DNA of 49,398 bases from Beroe ovata. Taxonomy: Eukaryota; Ctenophora; Nuda; Beroida; Beroidae. The notes beneath the pieces are model-generated. The model was not told where the DNA came from and searched no databases. It saw only the letters and a list, made by a program, of their open reading frames with translations. This document shows positions 10,052-21,700 of this stretch, piece by piece. The stretch covers positions 179,287-228,684 of the forward strand of contig CAMPET010000079.1 in assembly GCA_946803715.1 (NCBI GenBank), in the 5' to 3' direction. How positions within the stretch are numbered: the stretch's first letter is position 1; every line of letters begins with the position of its first letter. The position numbers were made by a program, and so were the translations under genes.

Positions 10052-13000
10052 TCAAATCTTGTTGGCGGCTTGGCTCTGTGGCCCGGAGGCTCCTTTATGT
10101 TTCGAATGTCGGCGGTATATGTAGTACATGACCCACTCAATCAACTTGTAGATAGTGTAGAAAGAGATACCAATAAATAGATCCACGGTACCGCCCAACT
10201 CCGCTGTAATTTCGAAGAGCGTTTAACAGAAGTTTATTGGATAACGGCATTCTTAGGTAGTTTAAGTTTTACAATGTTTTAGTTTTACAATAAGATGGCT
10301 AAAATCGGTCGATAATGCACCCTATGTGCATTTAACTCTGAGACAACACTTACCGATAAAGTTTTGTATCTCGTATGACGCAGTTTGCGTTTCAGTTGTC
10401 ATTCTCATGACATCTTGGAAGAAGACTAGTTTGATGAGGTTCCTTTGGGCAGCGTCCAGAGTGCTGTACTGAGGGTATTTGTCACTCAACGTAGTTTCCC
10501 ACAGACGCTGACGAATGGTTCTGATCATTTCGTTGTAACAAACACAAATACCATAGTTGATAGTTGCAGGGGCACTGGCATGACAATGACAACTACAATT
10601 ATGGTGACAAAGTTATTTGAAATACTCATAAGTAAAATAACTAAATCAGCTGTCATCAGGTCCCCTGAGAAAACTTATGAATATGATTAAGGGTCCCGTG
10701 CACTTATAGGTCCCCACTCACTTATGCTAACAAGTGTTGGATCAAAAACTTCTTCCCCCTAGTACTATGATAACTCTGCTAGGGTCAACACTTAACATAG
10801 CACGACTCCAATTGGGGTTATTTTAGTTCCAATTGCATGTCGATGATAATAAGACCTTGGTTCCGCGCGCGCCGCTAACACTATCCGCTGACGCCCGCAG
10901 GGCCAAGCATAGCCAGGAAGGAACAATAGCTATACCGTGGGCAAGACCAATAGCTGCAATAACAATAGATTATAATACCTGAGCAGGGAAGCGACTCATA
11001 GACAGACTGTATTCAGTACGGTTGTAGGAACAGGGCTCAGAACAGGAAGGAGGCAGGTCCGACAGATCTCCGCTCATCAGCGTTTCTGTGTCGAATATCA
11101 CGCATTAACTTTTTGTGTGAAATATCACACATTATCAATTGTGAAATATTACACATTTAGTGTGAAAACTGGACATCATTCATTAAATGTGAAACAGAGT
11201 AGATTGATGCAGCATTACGCTGCATATATATCCACAGGGGGCGGAACTAACCCATGACTAAGTTGCCACAGATGTTCTCCTTGCTAATGCTACACTCGTG
11301 TACCTCCCCCGTCCCGTCCACAGTCCCGCGGAACACTTTGTACCCCAGACTGTCGGAAAGCGTGGCCGAAGCCTCGAACAACTCGCATGAACCGCCCGAT
11401 TCCAGAGATGGCAAGAATCGGGCATCGGTAAACATAAACTTGGAACACTCGTCATTTGACTCGCATTGCCGGGCGCAGTCTTGCACACTGGGCTGTGTCG
11501 AGGATTCGATAACTGTGCCAGCCCACGAGTACTGATCGGATACCACCTCCGTTGCTATGGAGATTGTAGTCAGTAGCTTGGTGACAACAAGGTATAGGTG
11601 ACACTATAGGAAGAAGCGGTGATCTAGGAGTAGTGGTGATGATAGTGATACAGGGTGAGATACTGAGATAGAGTGATATGTGTGATATATCAAGTGGTAT
11701 GTGTGTGTGTGTGTGTGTGTATGTGTGTGTGTGNNNNNNNNNNNNNNNNNNNNNNNNNNNNNNNNGTGTGTGTGTGTGTGTGTGTGTGCGTGATATCAAG
11801 TGTAAACTCACTTCCGAATTGGATCCTCTTATCCTCAGGAAGGCCATTACTCCAGTACTCTATCAGGGCATTGTATAGTTCATCATTCTTCTGACCATTG
11901 TTGTTAATGTACCTCTCATATATGTACCACGGGAAACACCGACACACCTCGTCCTTCATATACGACCACAGGACCTATAGGAGCAAGACAAGACGTTCAT
12001 ATTGTCAATGTCGAAAAGAATCAGGAGAAAGTTTTTACTTCCATACTTTTACGGAATTGAGACCCATGCTTATCCGGAATAATTCTGCATAAGAGGTGCA
12101 GTATAGTAGGAAATTTTTCGGTAAATTTTACCTGGCTTTGAACCTATAAATCCACTATAAATTATCCACTATATCATCCACTACATCATCCACTATATCA
12201 TCCACTATAATTATAGATTGAGTCTAAACCAGTGATGTCGAAGAGTTCTAATGCATCAAATTCAATTAATATAGCCCATACACCTTGTAGGTTACCAATC
12301 AACTCACTAGGTTACCAATCAACTTTTAATGAATGCAGTACTTGGAGCCCAAAACCATCATTTCTCATTATGTTAGTGCCTCACCCACTTCGGCAAAATT
12401 TTGCCGAAGCCGAATGTCAAAAAAGGGCCGAAGCCGAAGCTTCCGTCGTTTCATGGTACCTGACTAGAGAAGCATTCCTTGACAGACATGACATCCATTT
12501 CATCATCCTCGTCGAGCGAGTACTCAGTGAATATATCAGGAGCATCCAAACATGTTCCCCACGGTTCACCTAATCGTGTCACCTGCGAGTTGATACTATC
12601 AACGTCTATCAATGATAGACGTATAATAACTGGTGAGTTAATTATCTATACCTGTCATTAGGTGTCATGTTAAATATCTGTATCAACTAAAATTACCGAT
12701 CTTTGTGTTGACCTTAAAAATAACTCAAGTCAAAGGATAAATCTGTGTTTTGGGCATTTAACTTTTGTGACAGCGGTCAATTTTGCGATCAAAGAGTTCA
12801 ATTTCATGTCACACGGGTACCTGAATTGGATTTAGTCTGACGAACACCTCGTGACCGGGTGTTACACGGAAAGCGTATTCCTTGTTCACCACCTTCTCGC
12901 CCGGCATTCGCAACATAATGAAAAATCCTTGACTCGTCTGCGGATATATAGTTGTCATGGTAACCGGACTGTTGTCCGAAGCGGACTCTTGTCTTCGGAC

Positions 13001-15733
13001 AACAGTCCTAGAATCAGTTGTCATTATTATTCGTTAGAGAAACGTGAACAATGGATTAATCAGTAACTTTGATAGGACTGGCAAAGTTGTAACGAGCATT
13101 TGATTGCAGTAATTTGAAACGAAGCGTTGATCTTATGTGCGTTGATCTTATGTGTGTATCTAAACCTGGACATATTTATGTGTATCTGGACATATCATGT
13201 GTCTGTATATGTACCGTATCTGAGGTGTAGTGCGACACTTTGGTATCGAGGACGAAGGAGAGACCGCCCACGGGTCCGTTAACTTTCTGTACCAGTATCT
13301 CGTTGTCATTAATCTCGAGACAATTCCCCATCTCCGTGTAATCTACCTGTATCAGCTCTGCCATCGTGCCCGGCTCCACTATCTCTTTAGCAAATCTGTA
13401 ATGAGATAATGAGATAATGAGCTGTTCACGAAATATTGATGAGAAGTTTCAAGAAACGAATACGGATTAGGAGTGCAGCTTTATTAGAGTTTATAAAAAA
13501 TGATGCACTCGAAGGTGGTTATTAATAACCACCTTCGAGTGCATTAATTAATGAACTTTCCTAAAAAGCTGCAACTTCAAAAGATTCATAAAATCTGCTG
13601 CCGCTTCCGCCATGCGGCTTACTCACTCGACAGAAGTTAAGTCAAGTGTGCTCAGTATATCCCACTTGTAATTTCGGTAAAGATCAAGATCGTCTAACAA
13701 CTCATACGGCACATTACTCTCTGTTTCTTGTCCACGGATCTATAATAATGGAATAAAATTTATATTACGGATAGATCGCAAGCGAGGTGCTTATATTAGC
13801 TGAATCATACCAAGATGCTACCCAACATATAATATGCGTCAATCATAACTGTGACGTCAATACTCATGGTTCTCTGACATATGCTAGTTTTCTCTAGGGA
13901 TGCAAACATACGGATGATTCGAAATTTAGATTCTTCCCTTCCTTATGTCAATCCTTAAATTACGAAATCGATATCCAGTATTTCACCATGTTTACAGTAT
14001 ACCCATACACCTCTATAGATAAGACTATTGATTTGCATCAGTTAAAAGACGTGGATGAATCCATAGGTACTTAAACCGAATCCTACAAAATATGACACCC
14101 TATTCAATTTACTGAAACCATAATAACCTATCAAATTTATATCATGATCAATTACTGAGCCCCCTCTTTTTTCCAAAAAAAGAGGGGCTCAGTTATTGAT
14201 CATGATCTAAATTGAATTTTCGTCACCTTATCTGGGGCGGGGATAAGCAGAGTTACGATATGTGAGGATCATTGCTTTGCCCGCAGCTATAAACCTATAC
14301 CTATTACCTATTACCCTATTACTACCCTAGTATTACCCTATCCTAAGTGAGATATGTATTGCATTGTTTCACCTGAAATGAAGATATGAGTTCCTGATAC
14401 AAGTCGTAAACAAAGTATTCTGTCCCTTCCACTCGATCAGCTTCCATCGCGCTTTGGTTCAATATGTTGATATTGCACACCGTGACTATAGGATGGATAG
14501 AGATGTTTTTGTGGCATTGCGGCTATTATACTAGTTTAGGTCGGCAATTATAGTTTATATCGTGCTGCTGTCAATTTGATTGTTCCTGCTGCTGATACCA
14601 ATACCGATACAGGAACATTGTACATATATTTTGTTTTCTCACACATCACACAAAGTGACGGCGATCGAGACCGGGCCACGGCGACAATTAATCTAGTGTG
14701 GGGACTCACTCGCTGGAAAGTTGAATTGATGTAACGACTCAGAGGAAACCTTTGTGTAAGAAGGAAAAGACCGGTAGTCCGCTACGAGAAGTATTGTAAC
14801 GTAGAGGGCAAGGCCCAACATCACTGCCCCGAGGAGAGACCAAACCAACCTGAAAATATGGATCAGCAGTTCATATCATCAACTGAGGATATTCGCACTG
14901 AGAGGATCTTCGCAGTATATAATATCATCTACGTTCTCATTACGTAACATATTAATTTTAAATAGCGTTATTTGTACGCACGCGTATTGATTTTTTGTCT
15001 GCGTATTATAGTGTTGTGCTATGGCGGATAATGAGGGTCACGCAGAATTTTATCTCTATGAAAAATATAATTTGACCCTTCTGATCCTTACACGTGGATC
15101 ACAGAGTTCACGTTAGGTGACCCTCCTGATCCACGTCGTTGCGCTTCTCTGGGATCAAGTTGGATTTGAGTGATCATCGAATTTCGACTTGATCCCAGAG
15201 AAGCACCAACGTAGATCAGAAGGGTCACCTAAAATGAATTCTGTGATCCACGTATATCTGTACATGTATCAGAATGGTCAAATTACATTTTTCGGGGATA
15301 AAATTCTTTTTGCCCCTCCTGATCCACCATAGTTGTGCAGACCTTATAATATTCTTTGCATATCATTCCGAGGACACATCAGAACCTAGTGCTCTATAAG
15401 ACTAAGAGTATCGTACCCTTGCCATGCAATTGCGTGAGTATCAAATCGCAATGTGTAACTGTACTGCAGTGAACGCGTGCACAACGTTGCACGTCTTTGT
15501 TCTACTCTGTGCTCTAAGAACGTTGAACGCGCTGCGTGTAAGCATTTGGGTTACGCAGCCGGGGATATTTTAGCTCTCCTATCTTCCGTTAAGGAATTCC
15601 TAATGCCTTCCTTTCCTAAGTGTTCGTGAAGTAGCCCCCGGACATTAAGAAACTCCCAATATCTTCTAACCTTGGTAGTATGGACGCATAGTTGAGTACA
15701 GAGTTGAGGTAATCGTTATCCAGTGCCTCTAAT
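10052..15733 (-). CDS. DEG/ENaC-family sodium channel with a PAN/apple-like insert
   Basis: Twelve minus-strand exons join in one frame of about 576 codons: 15733-15671, 14849-14710, 14485-14373, 13739-13627, 13395-13215, 12937-12821, 12582-12460, 11974-11812, 11554-11252, 11085-10979, 10507-10354, 10203-10052. TM1 is LVWSLLGAVMLGLALYVTIL, followed by FPAITVCN (family FPAVTxCN). Then come DYTEMGNCLEIN, GPVGGLSFVLDTK, RVTPGHEVFVRL, VKECFSSQ, MKDEVCRCFPWYI and CSEPCSYNRTEYSLSMSRFP. TM2 holds ELGGTVDLFIGISFYTIYK, with GIS at the usual G-x-S selectivity site. Exon 9 adds a cysteine-rich PAN-like segment (DCARQCESNDECSKFMFTD, SCELFEASATLSDSLGYKVF) that the family normally lacks. The 5' exon has no ATG, so the start is missing. 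No HG gating motif is visible. Confidence 0.87.
11700..11789. repeat. GT microsatellite with 32-base assembly gap
   Basis: A (GT)n tract broken by 32 Ns at 11734-11765. It lies in the intron just before the PAN-like exon of the DEG/ENaC gene. The short ORFs running through the gap are artefacts. Confidence 0.95.
12966..13008. repeat. 43-bp hairpin in a DEG/ENaC intron
   Basis: 16-bp perfect arms (ggactgttgtccgaag) around an 11-base loop. It lies 29 bp upstream, in transcript sense, of the exon starting at 12937, so it could mask the branch-point region. Confidence 0.85.
13503..13544. repeat. Perfect 42-bp palindrome
   Basis: Two 21-bp arms (atgcactcgaaggtggttatt) with no spacer. It lies in the intron between the DEG/ENaC exons at 13395 and 13627. 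Confidence 0.95.
14141..14206. repeat. 66-bp hairpin
   Basis: About 32-bp arms, with atcatgatcaat(t/a)actgagcccc followed by a C/T or A/G run. The outer pair attcaattt (14102) and aaattgaat (14209) extends it weakly. It lies in a DEG/ENaC intron. Confidence 0.85.
15020..15331. mobile_element. 312-bp foldback element with 7-bp target duplication
   Basis: The termini are tatggcggat... and ...gatccaccata, flanked on both sides by gttgtgc (15013-15019 and 15332-15338). Arms of about 140-150 bp pair along almost their whole length: gtgacc/ggtcac, tctctgggatcaagt and its complement, agaattttatc and gataaaattct. There is no ORF. It is a non-autonomous foldback or MITE inside intron 1 of the DEG/ENaC gene. 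Confidence 0.8.
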
Positions 15734-16072
15734 CTGAGGAAAGTATAATATGATCGACGATCGTGGATAAACTACATCAGCATATGTGGAACACAGCTTG
15801 TCTCACTGTGCGAGTGGTAATGGAGACCATGCAGCAATGAAGACCATGCAGTTTTATATATGATACCTCATATTGCAATTAATACTCACATGTTATGTGG
15901 TGGCCCCCTGCTTCCGCTCTCCATAACTGGGCAGCAACCCTCGCGTGTGTGTGTGTGTATGCGCTCTAAGCTGGGCCACCCGTTTAATGGCAATATTGTC
16001 TCTAGTTTACCACAGATAAATGAGGGTGTTCCCCTGTGCTCAATACTGTAGGCTTACTTCTATTCCTTATTT

Positions 16073-16560
16073 ATACAGGGTGTGTCAAAAAGTGGACAAA
16101 AGTAAACGCCAATATCTCAGCTTCTGTTCGGAGTTCCCAGATGAAATTTGGAAGTGTGGTAGGTATTGGCTATAAATTTTTACAATAAGAATTTCAAGAA
16201 CCTAGCTCAAAAACTGCCCGAGTTATCAGCAAAAAACTGACTTTCTAGTTTTTCTTAACTTCTAACGCTGAAATTTGTAGCGTAGATGAACATCACCAAC
16301 ACCATTCTTGCTGAAAATTTTTTAAGTATATACCTCAAAAAATGACTGAGTAATTGGCAAAAAACAACAGAACTGCTTTTGTCAACTTCATTCATCGACA
16401 ATACACGATCTGAGCCTCAAAAATAAATGTGGACTTCAACATAACAATCCTCAACTATTCGAGGGCATATCCTGAAATTTCATCTCAAAAAACGTTTTTG
16501 TAGAGCACGCAGATGTGGCTGTTTACTTTTGTCCAATTAATTTTGACACACTCTGTATAA
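16073..16560. mobile_element. Mariner-type MITE (about 490 bp)
   Basis: The ends are near-perfect inverted repeats: tatacagggtgtgtcaaaa then gtggacaaaagtaaac at the left, gtttacttttgtccaatta then ttttgacacactctgtata at the right. TA lies at both borders, as expected for Tc1/mariner insertion. No transposase is encoded. The rest of 15734-18757 contains no gene that I can support. Confidence 0.8.
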
Positions 16561-18516
16561 ATGACCTAATATTTAGTCAATGTACAGTGTACACGTAGTT
16601 CTAGTAAATGTGGGGCAAATTGCTTAGAGTGTGCATTATCAGAGACGACACCAATCTTTTTATCTATGGAAAGTGTCCGAAAAAAACTGAAAAAGTACCT
16701 AGAAGCCAGCTATCCACACATCAAGTTCAACATCTGATCTAAATCTGTAAGTTATTACGATTCAAGCATCCACAAAAGACTGTCAAAGCCGCAATAACTA
16801 CTAAAATTTAGTATATCAAGTTTAATACTATCAGTATTCAGTATTTGTATTGATACGGACTTATAATTATATCTGACTGATTATAGTGTGGCTGTGTGGA
16901 CCCTGCGGGTCCATCCCCCAATTAGAAATAGATTACCGAAGACTGAAAGGAAAGTGGGGTTCGCTAACCATGTAACATTAGTCCGCAAGAGAGATACAGA
17001 AAGGAAGTGGTGATGAGCTAGGGTTTAATTGTCACCACCACCAAACAATAAGAGAGCGTACCTATTACAAAGGAGAAGGCGGAATATTGAGGGCGGTTAT
17101 GCCGGAAGTGTGTTAAAACTGGGTGGAAAATCTCATGAATATAAGTCACGTGATACGAAGTCACATGATGGGAACAGTTTTTGTTGCCTGTGTGTTCATT
17201 GATCCTTTTTTCATGTTCTCTCATGAATAGGGAATGACTTTCACAGAAAGGGAGAGCCCTGTGCATCCAGCATGAAAAGTACATCACGCCCCAGGGAGCT
17301 TATGCATGGCTCCCAAATTCATCATCTTAATGAGGAAATGGGGCTCCTAAAGTCTAGTTAAGACGACCCTCCCCAATGAAACATTGGTATGGGCAATGGA
17401 CACAAGAACGAGATGAGATTCTCAAAGAATGAAGGTACAGCAGAATTGACGTACACCCCTGAGCAATGACATGATGGCCAAGGTTTACAATGAACACAAA
17501 ACAGTTCGCATATGCATAGAGTACAAGATATACAAGGTATAACTATTAGGGAGACGACAAGTATAACTATAATTGATTATTACAAAAAGGAAGTAGATAA
17601 CAATTTACAACTAGTGTTTATACAGACCAAATGATATAATAGCTCGAGCAACTTCATAGCAACCTCATACTTCCATAGCAACAACAATTCTTGTAAATAT
17701 AACAGCAAATCAACAATATTGCGGTGGAGTATTGCTGCACTGAATCCAATTGTGAATGGTCAAAAATGATAGTCATTAGTCATCATTGTACAATGTACAT
17801 TGCTCAAACTACACCGGAGCGAAACTAGATTCACTGAAGAAGCCAGGAGAAACTCTACTTTATAAATTGAGCGGATATAATGAGGCAAAACAAAGGGTGG
17901 TGTGTGTTCATATGGGATATGGAACAAAAGCATGATCAACAAAGACATCTAAAGACACAAGATCACGTGGTGACAAAGAGTCTCGTTCACACGCTAAGAC
18001 ACTAAGCTCACAATAACAGTTTCTTGCTAAGGCGGGACGGGGGGAGAATTATATTTTGTCCCAAGTTCGGAAACGCTATTGTTATCATCATCTCAGTGGA
18101 ACTTGCCATGAGATCGGAACAATAACGGTCGATGATCAGCGTGTATTACCTACAATGTACCCAACAATTGTATACAGTAAGGCGGCTCACGTTATATATG
18201 AAATATAGGTACCGTGTAATATAGGTAAGATAGATCATTCAGAACAAGGAGGACACGATATATAAATAATGGATTATAACAACAGCCCTACGATAATTAT
18301 AGAAGTGAATTCTAAATTTAAGTGTGCTTGTGTACATCAGTGCCGAGCACTGTATGATGTACAACGGATGCTTGTCATAAGTGAGCACACCTACAATAAT
18401 TGTACATAGTCTTAGTACACACTCAAATACAAAACATACATTATCCATGAGCAGGTTTTACGTCTCACGTGATACCAGAATTGAATGAGTGATCAGATGA
18501 GTGATATCAGGGTCAG

Positions 18517-18517
<1 letters not shown>

Positions 18518-18557
<40 letters not shown>

Positions 18558-18569
18558 TGTGTCTGTGTG
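18518..18569. repeat. GT microsatellite
   Basis: About 50 bp of (GT)n downstream of the stomatin stop codon. The ORF with a poly-cysteine/valine stretch here is a repeat artefact. Confidence 0.9.
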
Positions 18570-18757
18570 CGCTTTTACGTTATAATTATTGCCAAACCAC
18601 TCGCGTATGTAAAAGGTTGTCAAGACATGTCAACATTAAAGTGCTACGCTCAAAGCTAATCCATGAGTCTTGCTTAGAGACAGACATCCCAATCAATCGC
18701 AGTCTGGCATCTCTCATTGTCAGATATTGTCAGCTCTGGATATGTAATATCTCCCTG

Positions 18758-21700
18758 TCACTCGAGACTACCTTCGCTGAGAGGCCGTGCCTTGACATCC
18801 AGTTTCGCGGTACAACACTGGCATCTGCAGCCAGCTACCAGATTCCCGCCACAGCGACCCTCGCACGGGTCACCACGATCCAGTATCGTACCGAGTAGGT
18901 CTACAGGAACCGGGAACACCACTGTCGAGTTGTGTTCCGATGCGATCGTCGTCAACGTCTGCGTGAGGTTGTGTAACGCGTGAAGTTGTGTAACGCGTGA
19001 GGTTGTGTAACGCGTGAGAGATGCGAATCTCGAGAAGTGGCAACAGCATTATCGCTATCATAGTTTGAACACTTCTTCGATCAGCTGTACTATTACTATA
19101 AAAAGTGTCCCGACTAATCAGAAATGTCCCGACAATCAGTGTCCCGATTATAATCAGAACCATCATCAGAACGCGAACTATAATCAGAACGCGAACTATA
19201 ATCAGAACCATCATCAGAACGCGAACTATAATCAGAACCATCATCAGAACGCGAACTATAATCAGTGGTTAGTTGAGCGCTGATTGTAGTGTATCATATT
19301 ATAGACGTAGAAAAATATCAAACCTGGAGATACCGTAGTTGAATGGCACATTTAGACTGCATCATTGTATCTGATGCGTCCCTCAGTGCGTGTGATGCGT
19401 TCTTCTCCCCGTCCGCTGCTATTTCCTATCAAACCACACTTAACCGTGTTGTAACTATATAATTTTGCATAAGTTATATGCATGATATAGGTAACTATGC
19501 AGTGATTCCCGCACTGTATAGCTAAAAACTATTTAGCTAATTGCACTTTATAGCTAAATTTAGGTAAACTATGTACCAGTGGTACTTATTATATTTGGTA
19601 ACCTACATACTGTCGAGTCAAGTGTCATCTCAAAGATACATCAATCAAAATCTTATTTCCCCAATCCCCACCTTAGCCTTTGCTTCCCTAAAGGCCTCAG
19701 CTTCAGCAGCCATAGCTCTCTGTAGATTTGCTGGCAGTCTAACGTCTTTTCTAGAGTTCAGGTGTTGCATATTAGTATATTAGTTCAGAAATTGTATATT
19801 ATTAGCATATTAGTTATAGTATATTGTATATGGCGGTGGATTGTTTCATAATATTCACAGCAATGAGCAACTATACTTACATCTCGACTCGTTCCACAAC
19901 AACACCCCAAGGAGCAGTAGCGGAATCCAAGGTATTCTGAAATAGGCAGTATAGGTAGTAGGTAATAGGGGAATTATGATACTCATGCCACCGTCCTGTT
20001 GTTACTGCACCATACATATTTACATTTCCAATCATAAAGTCCAGTTATTAAGAAGATTTTAACTGAATGGAAGTGCTCAGTAAAGGTACACAATTACTCA
20101 GGGGCTGACAAGGCTGATCAGTCACAAACCTGCATATCTTGACTTATAGCCTCTCTTTCGGCTAGCAAATCACTTAGACTCTTAGTACCCAAAATGTTTC
20201 TCAGCGTAGTCTGAGCTAGCAACCTGTCATGTATCAGTGGATGATTGTGTTGTCACAATTTTCTTTTGGTATATAACAGCCTCTAATCAGTCCTAATACT
20301 GTTGGTATCAGTTTAAATATCAGCAAATAATATACCATCCAATCATTTAATCAGTCGACAATTCGACTTATTGAGACTGTTCTGTACATCAAAGAGGCTT
20401 GCTTTCACCCCCCCCATCGATTACGAATAGTAACCTTGTGCTTTTCTGAACTCCCTCCACATTACAGACGCTGGCCACAGCTGAACTTATCCTGAAATAG
20501 ACAACAGCATCCACTGATACCGTCACTGAGTCCTTGGTCAGGATCTGAAAGTCATGATTGTATTGCAGGCCAGTGACAATCATTACAGCTGTAGCTAAGG
20601 TAATACAACTGTGGCCTTTGGGTCAACCTGAAGTGTTAAACGGGTCGATATAAGGCATCATTGCAATATCATAAACTAATAAGGATAAAAGTGTCTGATT
20701 GTCTGCTTGTGCGTCACGAAATAGAGCGTTGCACGTGCTGATTTCGAACTAGAACGCGCGTTGCCATGGACACGTGCCACTAATGTAGGAAGACGCATCT
20801 TTGCTGCTGTTTTCGGTATACGCTGTATGTCGTGTATGAAATATGGCTCACTGGGAAGTGGATCACGTGCACTTGACAGGTTTTCAAGTCGCAATATAAA
20901 ACAGGTTATCTAGTCTTGCCTCAATATATCGCATATTTTCCATTGCGTGGATGAAGTTTCAAGTTTGCTTTGTTGTAGTTTGCCCTGGAAGGGGCAAGCT
21001 CAGAAAAACATTTGTTCTACCGAAATTAAGCTTTACCATTCCCCTGAATATGTTGTGACCAAGTAAAGTGTGCTGTGACCAAGCTAAATATGTGACAAAT
21101 GATGTGATCAAGCTGTGCTTGTATTTCATATTACCTCTTGTGGAGGAACAGCAAAGGAAAGAGTCCTCATATCCACAACCGTAATCTCATCCAAGCAAGG
21201 AATATGGAAGCACAGACCTAAAGGAACCACAAAGTGAGTTAGGTTTACGCGTATGTTGCATGTGCGACAAAAAAAATTCTTCGAATTTCTGATTAGAGTA
21301 TCGATAAAAAATGTGGTGAGTGACTCCACACTTTTTTACTTCATTTTCGAAGATCTCTTATGAAGTCTTTACCGGCACTTACGACACTAATTTTCCGCCA
21401 AATCATCTCTCCTGCTCTCACACTACAAATATCAATCCTCGTTACGATCATGTATAGTTCATACTCGCCGTGAAACCACGCCCAAATGACGATTTCTCTC
21501 CCTTGGGAAGAAAACAGTACAAATACGCGAAAATCAATGGGACACACAAATGACCAAAATCAGTTCTGCACGTGACATACTGAAAAATAGTGTTTCTGGC
21601 CTATTTTTTGACGTAGAATTCGAATCTGAAAGAATTAGAGAGCTAGCTGATTGGGAAATTGGGGAAAATTCTTATTTCTTCTCAGACATGAAGTTATGAG

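Noticed and set aside
11452-11535. Alternative frame in the PAN-like exon region
   Set aside because: The PAN frame carries the cysteine pattern and joins both neighbouring exons in phase; the other frame does not.
17018-17287. 89-residue minus-strand ORF as a 5' exon of the channel gene
   Set aside because: No homology to DEG/ENaC N-termini and no phase-compatible splice site was found.
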